From Sphingomonas nostoxanthinifaciens (GTDB lineage: Bacteria > Pseudomonadota > Alphaproteobacteria > Sphingomonadales > Sphingomonadaceae): DNA of 64,000 nt. Of the stretch, positions 51,068 through 58,771 are shown in pieces. The DNA is taken from the NCBI RefSeq assembly GCF_019930585.1, contig NZ_CP082839.1, positions 1,488,001 to 1,552,000 on the forward strand, in the 5' to 3' direction. The position numbers were made by a program, and so were the translations under genes. A model generated the notes under the pieces. It did no database searches. It was not told the origin of the DNA and was given only the letters and a program-made list of their open reading frames with translations. Position 1 is the first letter of the stretch, and the number at the start of each line of letters is the position of its first letter.

Positions 51068-52284
51068 GCCCGGCCGCCGATCAGCACCGCGTTAAGCCCG
51101 CCAAAGGCGAAGCTGTTCGAGACGAGATGGTCGTAGCCGATCGGCGTCGCGGCGAGCGCCAGCGGAATGTCGCACGCCGGATCCGCCCCGCGATGGTTGA
51201 GGATCGGCGGCGCCACGCCGGCCACGAGCGCGCGCAGCCCGAGCACGAATTCCAGCGCGCCCGATCCGCCGATCAGGTGGCCGTGCGCCGACTTGGTCGC
51301 GATGACGAGGCTCTCGCCTAGCGCTTCGCCGTAGACCGCCCGCAGAGCGGCCGCCTCGGTCGCGTCGTTGAGTCTCGTGCCGGTGCCGTGGCTGGAGATT
51401 AGCACAGGCACATCGAGCGCGAGCCCGGCATCGGCATGCGCGGCGCGGATCGCCGCCTCGATTCCCGTCTGATCGGGCATCGTGATGTGCGCGGCGTCGC
51501 TCGTCGCACCATAGCCGATCAATTCGCCATGGATCGTGGCGCCGCGCGCGACCGCCCGGTCCCATGCCTCGAGCACCAAAACGGCCGCGCCTTCGCCCAG
51601 CACGAGGCCCTGCCGGTCGATCGAGAAGGGGCGGCAGTTGTCGTTGGCCATTGCCCCCAAGGATGCCCAGGCGACCCACGATCCCAGCGTCAGGCAGGCC
51701 TCTCCGCCGCCGGCGATCACGACATCGGCGCGACCGGCGCGGATCATGTGCATCGCCTCGCCGATCGCGTGGGCGGACGAGGCGCAGGCGCTGGCGATCG
51801 TCAGCGCGGGGCCATGCACGCCGAACAGCATCGCGAGCTGGCTGGCGGGCGCCGAGATCATCGCGGTCGGGATCGTCTGCGGATGCACCTTCGTCTGGCC
51901 GCGCTCGTAGAGCCGGCGATAGCCGCTGTCGGAGGTCTCGTTGCCGCCGCTGCCGCAGCCGATCATGATCGCCGTCCGCGTATCGAGCACCGGATCGCCG
52001 ATCAGGCCGGCCGCGTCTATCGCCTCGGTCGCCGCGACCACGACGAAGCGCGAAAGCGGATCGAGCTGGCCCAGCACGCGGCGGTCGAACCGGGCTTCGA
52101 TCGCGGACGGATCGAGCGCGGTGACGGGCGCTGCCGGACCCGTCATCCGCGCCGTTTCACCGCGCGGCAGCGCGAAGGGGGCGATCGCTCCGTCGCCATC
52201 GACGGCGCGCGCCCAGGTCGCGTCGACCCCCTGGCCCAGCCCGCTGACGCACCCCATCCCTGTAATCGCGACGCGGATGGTCAA
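51064..52284 (-). CDS. FabF-like beta-ketoacyl-ACP synthase
   Basis: 406 residues from a TTG at 52284 overlapping the ACP stop. Cys167 in ASACASSAHAIGEA, His299 in SSHGTGTRLND and His334 in TKSAHGHLIGGSGALEF form the Cys-His-His site of a KAS II enzyme, so it is condensing and not a chain-length factor. It should extend an acyl-ACP made or held by the adjacent ACP. In this operon it probably makes the starter chain for the type III synthase. Slightly short of ordinary FabF (about 412). Confidence 0.9.
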   Translation of the reverse strand: MTIRVAITGMGCVSGLGQGVDATWARAVDGDGAIAPFALPRGETARMTGPAAPVTALDPSAIEARFDRRVLGQLDPLSRFVVVAATEAIDAAGLIGDPVLDTRTAIMIGCGSGGNETSDSGYRRLYERGQTKVHPQTIPTAMISAPASQLAMLFGVHGPALTIASACASSAHAIGEAMHMIRAGRADVVIAGGGEACLTLGSWVAWASLGAMANDNCRPFSIDRQGLVLGEGAAVLVLEAWDRAVARGATIHGELIGYGATSDAAHITMPDQTGIEAAIRAAHADAGLALDVPVLISSHGTGTRLNDATEAAALRAVYGEALGESLVIATKSAHGHLIGGSGALEFVLGLRALVAGVAPPILNHRGADPACDIPLALAATPIGYDHLVSNSFAFGGLNAVLIGGRA

Positions 52285-52520
52285 ACCGCCGCGACCTTCG
52301 CCATGATGATGTCGACGAACTGGCCGAGCGTTTCGGCCGACGCCACGTCCTCGGCCTGGATCTCGACGCCATAACGGTCCTCGATCGCGAACAGCACGCT
52401 CACCACGTCGAGCGAGGCGATGTCGAGCGAGGCGAGCGTCGCATCGGGAACCAGCTTGGCCTCGTCGATCCGTGCCTCCTGCGCGATGATGGCAACGATC
52501 TCGTCGCGTGCTGGCGGCAT
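52281..52520 (-). CDS. Acyl carrier protein
   Basis: 79 residues from the ATG at 52520 (GGGAGAGG upstream; a TTG six bases earlier is also possible). The four-helix ACP fold is shown by PARDEIVAIIAQEARIDEAK and VSVLFAIEDRYGVEIQAEDV. The phosphopantetheine Ser36 is in DIASLDVVS, with Ala in place of the usual Asp before Ser, so recognition by the house-keeping transferase may differ. First gene of the operon and separate from the main fatty-acid ACP, which argues for a dedicated biosynthetic pathway. Confidence 0.85.
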   Translation of the reverse strand: MPPARDEIVAIIAQEARIDEAKLVPDATLASLDIASLDVVSVLFAIEDRYGVEIQAEDVASAETLGQFVDIIMAKVAAV

Positions 52521-52610
52521 GCTCAAATCCCTCTCCCACGGGCAGGTTGTGGGCCGCCATTACACGCTCACGGGCATTATCCCTATGCCGTGCGCGCTGC
52601 CATCGTCCTG

Positions 52611-53612
52611 CTATTTCAGGACATCGAAGACCTGCAATGCCGCGGGCGCATCCTTGTCCTTGCGCCGCATGACATAGATGCGGTGGTTGGCCGGCACGTA
52701 GAGCGAGGTCTTGCCCGACAGCGACGGATCGGTTTCCAGCAGGCTCGCATGGCCCTGCTTGTCCACGGCGTAGCGGCTCATGCCGGTGTCGCCCGAAAGG
52801 TAGAGAATGCCGGCGCCGCGATCGAACGACACACTGTCGGACGTCTCGGTGCTGGGCAATGTCTGCGTCACTGTCTGGGTACGGGTGTCGACGACGTTGA
52901 GCATGCCCGGAGCGCGCGACCCGACGAACAGGTGGCCGCTGGCCGGATCGAATGCCAGCGGCACGTTGCGATGCAGCCCCGCGGGCGACGAGATCGAGAC
53001 GGTGCCATCGTCGAGGCTGATCGTGGCAATACCGTCCTTGTCCCGCGCGCTGACGAACAGCCGCCGCGATTGCTCGTCGAGGATCAGCCCCTTGAGCGTG
53101 GTCGCCGGCACGGCGTAGCGCGCGAGGATCGCGAAGTTTTCGGTCGAGATCGTCGTGACGAGCGATCCGGTCGCGCCCGGTGCCGGGTCGCGGCTGCTGA
53201 CATAGAAGATGTGACGGCGCGGATCGAGCAGGCCGGTATCGGGCTTGGGACCGACCTCGACCCGCGCGACGAGGCCGAGATCGGGGTCGAGGATCTTCAC
53301 CGATCCGTCGGCTCCGTCGGCGACGAACAGATGCTGTCGTGCGATGTCGATCGCGACCTTGTGCGGCGATCCGACCGGGCCTCCGCGACGCACCAGCGCG
53401 CCCGATCGCAGATCGAAGACGTACATCGCCGCGCCGGCCTCGGCCGACACATAGAGGCGGTTATGCGGCACGTCGGCGGCAAGCTGGTCGAAATCGCCTT
53501 CCGGCATTTCCGGCAGCGGCGTGACGGCCACCGGATGGTATGGCGACGCCGTGGCGGGGAAAATTGCGAAGGCCGCAGCGCCGAGAGCGATCAGAACCGG
53601 TCGAGAAAGCAT
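52611..53612 (-). CDS. Secreted YncE-like beta-propeller protein
   Basis: 333 residues. Signal peptide (LIALGAAAFAIFPATA) followed by about seven YncE/lactonase-type blades: HNRLYVSAEAGAAMYVFDL, RQHLFVADGADGSVKILDP, SRRLFVSARDKDGIATISL, SGHLFVGSRAPGMLNVVDT, GILYLSGDTGMSRYAVD. Such propellers are periplasmic and often metal- or ligand-binding; no catalytic set is seen. Follows the 53677 gene by 64 bases that hold a perfect hairpin. Confidence 0.8.
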   Translation of the reverse strand: MLSRPVLIALGAAAFAIFPATASPYHPVAVTPLPEMPEGDFDQLAADVPHNRLYVSAEAGAAMYVFDLRSGALVRRGGPVGSPHKVAIDIARQHLFVADGADGSVKILDPDLGLVARVEVGPKPDTGLLDPRRHIFYVSSRDPAPGATGSLVTTISTENFAILARYAVPATTLKGLILDEQSRRLFVSARDKDGIATISLDDGTVSISSPAGLHRNVPLAFDPASGHLFVGSRAPGMLNVVDTRTQTVTQTLPSTETSDSVSFDRGAGILYLSGDTGMSRYAVDKQGHASLLETDPSLSGKTSLYVPANHRIYVMRRKDKDAPAALQVFDVLK

Positions 53613-53637
53613 GGGGTCTCCGCGCTTGTGTGGTGAG

Positions 53638-53671
53638 GATGCGCGCGGCGCGGTCGCGAACCGCGCGCATC
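53638..53671 (-). repeat. Intercistronic hairpin
   Basis: Perfect 11-base arms, 53638-53648 and 53661-53671, between two secreted-protein genes. No U-tract follows; likely an mRNA-stabilising or partial termination structure. Confidence 0.55.
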
Positions 53672-53676
53672 ACGCA

Positions 53677-54219
53677 TTATGCTCCGGCGAACAGCGCCGC
53701 ACGTGAAGGAATGCGATGCGCCAGCTGGTCGCGGATCTTGATCGAGCGACGCAGCACCGCCGCCTGATCGTCGCCGGGATGATAGGGATACATCAGCCCC
53801 AGCGCGCCGATGGCATGCGCCTTGGCGTCGCGCATCTGGACCAGCACGCCGATCCGCACCCCATCCTTCTGCACTTCGACCAGCGGCTTGCCGGTGTTCA
53901 TCACGCCGAGATCGTCATCGCCCGATACTTCGCCGAGATCCTTTGGCAGCTTGGCGGCGACGACGACGTTCTTGGCATTGTCGGGCGGGGTGACGTGCAT
54001 CAGCACGTCGAGCATATCCGGGTTGGCCTGCGCGACCTGATCGGCCAGGTGCTGGGCATGCGGGTAGGGGGCGGCCTGCGCGACGGCCGGCAGGGCAAGA
54101 AAGCCGGCAAGGCCGGCTGCGATCATCAGCCTGCTGCGAACGGCTGCGGAGCGGCCGCGCGGGGCGGCAGCGACCGTGTCGGGCGTTGCGGGGACGAAGC
54201 CGAGGCGACGAAAGATCAT
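53677..54219 (-). CDS. Secreted protein of unknown function
   Basis: 180 residues from the ATG at 54219 (AAGGA eight bases upstream). An N-terminal hydrophobic stretch (RLMIAAGLAGFLALPAVAQA, cleavage near residue 49) after a long basic region makes an unusual but plausible signal. The mature part (NPDMLDVLMHVTPPDNAKNV, then VQKDGVRIGVLVQMRDAKAH) looks like a PAS/PDC-like alpha-beta fold. Heads a two-gene unit with the propeller protein and is divergent from the response regulator, so it may belong to that signalling system. I do not recognise the family. Confidence 0.65.
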   Translation of the reverse strand: MIFRRLGFVPATPDTVAAAPRGRSAAVRSRLMIAAGLAGFLALPAVAQAAPYPHAQHLADQVAQANPDMLDVLMHVTPPDNAKNVVVAAKLPKDLGEVSGDDDLGVMNTGKPLVEVQKDGVRIGVLVQMRDAKAHAIGALGLMYPYHPGDDQAAVLRRSIKIRDQLAHRIPSRAALFAGA

Positions 54220-54432
54220 CCGATTTGTCCTTGTGCAGGATGCTGACGGCGCTGAGGTAGGGACCGCCGGACAGGCTGTCGCCGCCTGCGAAAGACATTG
54301 GGAAGAAGTAATTTCGAGCGGCCGTGGATGCGGACTTGTTGCCGGCGACGTATCGGTTGCAACATTGGGAAAACTTAAGACGACCGTATCGCGGGCGCTG
54401 CTAAAGGCGTCCGTACCTCGAACGGCAGGCCA

Positions 54433-55113
54433 ATGCGGATATTTGTTGCGGAAGACGACCACGACACGGCCGAACTGATCGGTCGGGTGTTGGTCGGCGA
54501 GGGCCATGAGGTCGAGGTCGCGCGCACCGGCGAGGGCGCCGCGGTGCGCCTGGTGTGCGAAAGCTTCGACGTGGCGATCCTCGATCGCATGCTCCCCGGC
54601 AAGGATGGGATGACGGTGCTTGCCGAAGTCCGCGGAGCCGGCATGCCCCTGCCGATCCTGATGCTCACCGCGCTGGGAAGCATCGCCAATCGGGTCGAGG
54701 GGCTGGAGGCTGGCGCCGACGATTATCTGACCAAGCCGTTCGCGATATCCGAACTGATCGCACGGGTGAACGCGCTGCAGCGCCGGGCGGCCGGCGGGCT
54801 GGGCGTGCCGACGCGGCTGCAGGTCGGGCCGATCCACATGGACATCCTTCGCCGCGAAGTCGCGATCGGCGGTCGCGCCGTCCCGCTCCAGCCGCGTGAA
54901 CTGCGCCTGCTCGAGGAGCTGATGCGCAATCCGGGCCGCGTGATGACCCGCGCGATGTTGCTGGAGAAGGTCTGGGGGCTTCATTTCGAGCCGCAGACCA
55001 ACCTCGTCGAAACGCATATGAGCCGGCTGCGCTCGAAGCTCGGCTTCGCCGGCGTCAAGGATCTCATCGAGACCGTTCGCGGATCGGGTTACCGGCTGAA
55101 GGCCGAAGCATAA
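54433..55113 (+). CDS. OmpR/PhoB-family response regulator
   Basis: 226 residues. Receiver domain with acidic pocket EDDHD, phospho-acceptor Asp51 (DVAILDRMLPGKDG), Thr79 and Lys101 (DDYLTKPF), then a winged-HTH output domain (PLQPRELRLLEELMRNPGRV, ETVRGSGYRLKAEA). It is the first gene of a five-gene co-directional block with the histidine kinase and an RND efflux system, and so probably regulates that system. Two copies of ACATTGGGAA lie upstream at 54295 and 54362. Confidence 0.93.
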   Translation: MRIFVAEDDHDTAELIGRVLVGEGHEVEVARTGEGAAVRLVCESFDVAILDRMLPGKDGMTVLAEVRGAGMPLPILMLTALGSIANRVEGLEAGADDYLTKPFAISELIARVNALQRRAAGGLGVPTRLQVGPIHMDILRREVAIGGRAVPLQPRELRLLEELMRNPGRVMTRAMLLEKVWGLHFEPQTNLVETHMSRLRSKLGFAGVKDLIETVRGSGYRLKAEA

Positions 55114-56436
55114 GTGGCGCGCAGTGCCGCTCTTCGGATCGCGCTGGCCTATTCGCTTGCGTTCGCGCTGGCGATCGCGCTGCTGGGCGTGACCGTCTAT
55201 TGGACGGCGCATCACGCGTTGCGCGGGCAACTCGACGATCGGATCTCCGCCGAGATGAGTTCGCTCATCAGCGAATATCGGCAGGAGGGGGAGGCTGGCC
55301 TCCGCGACGTGATCGCCCGGCGCGAGACCGCGCGGGCGACCAACGACATGGGATATGGTCTGTTCGCCCGCGATGGGCGGCGCATCGCCGGCGCCATCCC
55401 CGCCGGCCCGCCGACGCGGGGATGGCAGACGCTGGCGATGCACGATCTTTCGGACGATGCCGATCCCGCGCGTGCGCTCGCGGTCGATATTGCGCCGGGG
55501 CGGCGGCTGGTGGTCGCGGCCGATTGGGATGCGCTCGACCGCACCGACCATCTGATCCTGTCGCTGCTGGCGGCTGCGCTTGCCGCGACGATCCTGATCG
55601 GGACAGGAGGCGCTATCCTGCTCGCCAACTTCATCCGTCGGCGCCTCGCGATCATCGCCGGGACGGCCGAGGGCATCATGGCGGGCGATCTCAGCCAGCG
55701 CATTCCGCTCGGACCGCGCAACGATGAGTTCGATCGGCTCGCGGCCCTGCTGAACGCGATGCTCGATCGCATCACCGCTTTGCTCGAAAACCTGAAGCAG
55801 GTGTCGAGCGATCTGGCGCACGACCTGCGCCAGCCGCTCACCCGGTTGCGCAATCAGCTGGAGCAGGGGCTGGAATCGGGGCAGAGCGAACGCTCGCTGG
55901 AACGGGCGATCGAACAGACCGATCAGGTGCTCGGCCTGTTCGGGTCGCTGCTGCGCTTGTCGGAGATCGAGGCGGGCAAGCTGCGGCAGGCCTTCGGCAA
56001 CGTCGATCTCGGTCGACTCGCTGCCGATCTCGGCGAAAGTTATTGTCCCGCGATCGAGGATGGCGGCCGGGCATTCGTAGCCGACGTCGAGGAGACGCCG
56101 CCCCTCGCCGGCGATCGCGAACTGTTGTCGCAGGCGCTCATCAATCTGCTCGACAATGCGCAGATCCATACACCGCCCGGCACGGCGATCCGGCTGAAGG
56201 TCGAGACGCTTCCCGACCGGATCCGCATCACGCTGAGCGACGACGGACCCGGCGTCGCGCCCGAGGATCGCGTGCGGATCGTCGGCCGCTTTACCCGGCT
56301 CGATGCGAGCCGGCACGTTCCCGGCCACGGCCTGGGGCTCAGCCTCGTTTCCGCCATCGCGACGATCCATGGCGGATCGCTGCGGTTTGAGGACAACCAT
56401 CCCGGCCTTGCCGCGATTTTGGAGTTTCCGCGATGA
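55114..56436 (+). CDS. Sensor histidine kinase
   Basis: 440 residues from a GTG directly after the regulator stop. Two membrane segments (about 8-30 and 148-172) bracket a small periplasmic sensor; a HAMP domain follows (RRRLAIIAGTAEGIMAGDLS); the phospho-accepting His236 is in SSDLAHDLRQPLTRLRNQLE; the ATPase has N box INLLDNAQIHTP, DDGPGV and GHGLGLSLV. It phosphorylates the adjacent regulator. The stop overlaps the outer-membrane protein start (ATGA). The small sensor domain without a metal motif does not reveal the signal. Confidence 0.93.
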   Translation: MARSAALRIALAYSLAFALAIALLGVTVYWTAHHALRGQLDDRISAEMSSLISEYRQEGEAGLRDVIARRETARATNDMGYGLFARDGRRIAGAIPAGPPTRGWQTLAMHDLSDDADPARALAVDIAPGRRLVVAADWDALDRTDHLILSLLAAALAATILIGTGGAILLANFIRRRLAIIAGTAEGIMAGDLSQRIPLGPRNDEFDRLAALLNAMLDRITALLENLKQVSSDLAHDLRQPLTRLRNQLEQGLESGQSERSLERAIEQTDQVLGLFGSLLRLSEIEAGKLRQAFGNVDLGRLAADLGESYCPAIEDGGRAFVADVEETPPLAGDRELLSQALINLLDNAQIHTPPGTAIRLKVETLPDRIRITLSDDGPGVAPEDRVRIVGRFTRLDASRHVPGHGLGLSLVSAIATIHGGSLRFEDNHPGLAAILEFPR

Positions 56437-57761
56437 AGCGCGCCGCGCTGCCGCTCGCGCTCGCGTTGGCCGGGTGCCAGCATTACGCCTCCGCGCCGCT
56501 GGCGGTCGTGCCGCCGCTGGCATCGTCGCCCGCCCAACTCGCCGGGGCCGACACCAACGGACCGCTCGATCTGGACGCGGTCGTCCGGCTGGCGCTGCTC
56601 AACAATCCGGATCTCAAGGCGGCGCGTGCCAAGCGCGGGCTGGCGACGGCCGGACTGATCCAGGCGGGCATCCTGCCCAATCCGTCGCTGTCTGCGGCCT
56701 TCCTGCCGTTGGTGTCGGGCGTCGGCGTGGCTCCGGCATGGAGCGTCGGCCTCACGCAGGATCTCAAGTCGCTGATCACCTACTCGTCCAAGCGGCGCGC
56801 CGCGAAGGACGTGTCCGGCCAAGCTGCCGCGGATCTGTTGTGGCAGGAATGGCAGGTCGCCGGCCAGGCGCGCCAACTCGCCGTCGACCTGATCGGCGCG
56901 CGGGCGCAACGGCCGGTGGCGGACCGCCTCTATACGATCATCGCCGCGCGCAACGCCGCCGCGCAGAAGGCTCTCGCGTCGGGCGATCTCACCTTGGTCA
57001 CGGCGGCGCCCACGGTCGCGGCCCTGCAGGCGGCACGAACCAACCGCGATGCGGTCGATCAGCGGCTGCTGGATCTGCAGCACCGGCTGGACGCTTTGCT
57101 GGGGTTGTCACCCGATATCGTGCTCGATCTCGTCCCGCAGCCGGTATTGCCGCTGTTCGATCCCGCGACGATCCAGGCCGGACTGGCCACCCTGCCGTCG
57201 CGGCGACCCGATCTGCTCGCGCTGCGGCTGGGCTATGCCGCGCAGGAGGAAGCGATGCGTCAGGCGATCCTCAGCCAGTTCCCCGATCTGATCCTCGGTG
57301 GTTCGACCACCAGCGACTCCAGCCGCGTGGTCAATGTCGGGCCGGAGGGCTCGATCGGCCTGCCGATCTTCGATCGCGGCCAGGGCACAATCGCGATCGC
57401 CCGCGCCACGCGCGAGCAACTCGCCGCCGAATATGCCGCCCGGCTGGCGACCGCCGCCGGCGAGGTGGGCGCCCAGCTCGCCGAGATGGACCAGCTGCGC
57501 CAGCAACTCGCCATCGCCGAACGCGACCTGCCCGCTGCGCGCCTTGCCGCCGATCGCGCCACCGCGGCGCGCGGCCAGTCCGCGATCGAAGAGTTCGCTT
57601 TCATCGATCTCATCAACACCCGCTTCACGAAGGAACAGGAGGTCATGACGCTGCGGCTGTCATTGTTGGATCGTCAGATCGCGCTGCAAACCCTGCTCGG
57701 CGCCGGCCTGCCGCAGGTGGACGTGCTGCCGATGACGCTGCCGGTGGGGGCGCGGCCATGA
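56433..57761 (+). CDS. TolC/CusC-like outer-membrane efflux lipoprotein
   Basis: 442 residues. The lipobox LALAGC places the lipid Cys at residue 15. The body is the coiled-coil alpha-barrel family of outer-membrane factors (VRLALLNNPDLKAARAKRGL, and the second half RQAILSQFPDLILGGSTTSD). Coupled to the kinase by a 4-base overlap and to the adaptor downstream by another. It forms the exit duct of a tripartite pump. Confidence 0.9.
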   Translation: MKRAALPLALALAGCQHYASAPLAVVPPLASSPAQLAGADTNGPLDLDAVVRLALLNNPDLKAARAKRGLATAGLIQAGILPNPSLSAAFLPLVSGVGVAPAWSVGLTQDLKSLITYSSKRRAAKDVSGQAAADLLWQEWQVAGQARQLAVDLIGARAQRPVADRLYTIIAARNAAAQKALASGDLTLVTAAPTVAALQAARTNRDAVDQRLLDLQHRLDALLGLSPDIVLDLVPQPVLPLFDPATIQAGLATLPSRRPDLLALRLGYAAQEEAMRQAILSQFPDLILGGSTTSDSSRVVNVGPEGSIGLPIFDRGQGTIAIARATREQLAAEYAARLATAAGEVGAQLAEMDQLRQQLAIAERDLPAARLAADRATAARGQSAIEEFAFIDLINTRFTKEQEVMTLRLSLLDRQIALQTLLGAGLPQVDVLPMTLPVGARP

Positions 57762-58771
57762 AGCGTCTTTCGCCTGCACTCTTTCTGGCGCTTGCAGCAT
57801 GCGGCAGCGCGAGCGACCCGGTCGCCACGCCCAGCACCGCCGTGTCCACCGTCGCGCCGCAGCAGGGCGATGTCACGCGGTGGGTGAGCGCCTATGGCTC
57901 CGCAACGCCCGCGTCGAACGGCACGATCACGCTCAGCGTGCCGCAGGCCGGACAGGTCGTGAAGCTGGCCGTCTCGCCGGGCAACACGGTCCATGCCGGA
58001 CAGCCGATCGTGATATTCGCGCTCGCCCCGTCGGCGCAGGCGAGCTTTGAAAGCGCATCGACCCTCGTCGCGACGGCGAAGGCGCAGCGCGCGACCACCG
58101 CCCGGCTGCTCGACCAGCAGCTCGCCACGCGCGATCAGCTGGCGCAGGCGGACAAGGCGCTGGCCGATGCGCAGGCGGCGCTGGCCGCGGCCCAGCGCGA
58201 AGGCGCCGGCCAGGCCATGCAGACGCTGCGTGCGCCGTTCGACGGCATCGTCACCACCATTCCGGTCGCGCAGGGCGATCGCACCCAGCCGAGCGCACTG
58301 CTGGCGACGGTGGCGCGCAAGGGCGGCATCATCGTCACGATCGGGCTCGACCCGACCGAACGCGCCGTCCGCGTCGGCCAGCCGGCGCGGCTGCGGCCGC
58401 TGGATGGCGGCGCGCCGATCGACGGCCATGTGCTGCGGATCGACGGCCAGCTCAACGCGACGACGCATCTGATCGACGTCGACCTCACCTTCCCGGCAGG
58501 CGCCTTGCTGCCGGGCCAGGCGCTGAAGGCCGATATCGCCGCCGGCAGCATGAAAGGGTGGATCGTGCCGCATGCGGCGGTCGTCACCGACGAGAACGGC
58601 GCGCATGTCTTCCAGGTGGCGGGCGGCAAGGCGCGCGCCGTCGAGGTGACGGTGGTGCAGACCGCCGCGGATCGTGACGTGGTGACCGGCAAGATCGACG
58701 CATCGCAGCCGCTGATCGTCGATGGTGCCTATCAGGTCGAGGAGGGCGGGGCCGTCCGCCGGAGCAAGTGA
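57758..58771 (+). CDS. RND efflux periplasmic adaptor lipoprotein
   Basis: 337 residues from the ATG at 57758. Lipobox LALAACGS with Cys15. Biotinyl-lipoyl half-motifs (QVVKLAVSPGNTVHAGQPIV and MQTLRAPFDGIVTTIPVAQG) flank a short helical hairpin, and beta-barrel and proximal domains follow (GWIVPHAAVVTDENGAHVF). It joins pump and duct. The start overlaps the outer-membrane gene and the stop overlaps the transporter start. The helical hairpin is short, as in heavy-metal-type and some HAE adaptors. Confidence 0.9.
   Translation: MKRLSPALFLALAACGSASDPVATPSTAVSTVAPQQGDVTRWVSAYGSATPASNGTITLSVPQAGQVVKLAVSPGNTVHAGQPIVIFALAPSAQASFESASTLVATAKAQRATTARLLDQQLATRDQLAQADKALADAQAALAAAQREGAGQAMQTLRAPFDGIVTTIPVAQGDRTQPSALLATVARKGGIIVTIGLDPTERAVRVGQPARLRPLDGGAPIDGHVLRIDGQLNATTHLIDVDLTFPAGALLPGQALKADIAAGSMKGWIVPHAAVVTDENGAHVFQVAGGKARAVEVTVVQTAADRDVVTGKIDASQPLIVDGAYQVEEGGAVRRSK

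Noticed and set aside
53677..56523. A 948-codon minus-strand frame running through the secreted-protein gene
   Set aside because: Only the last 180 codons make a sensible protein with its own ribosome binding site; the rest is antisense to the two-component genes.
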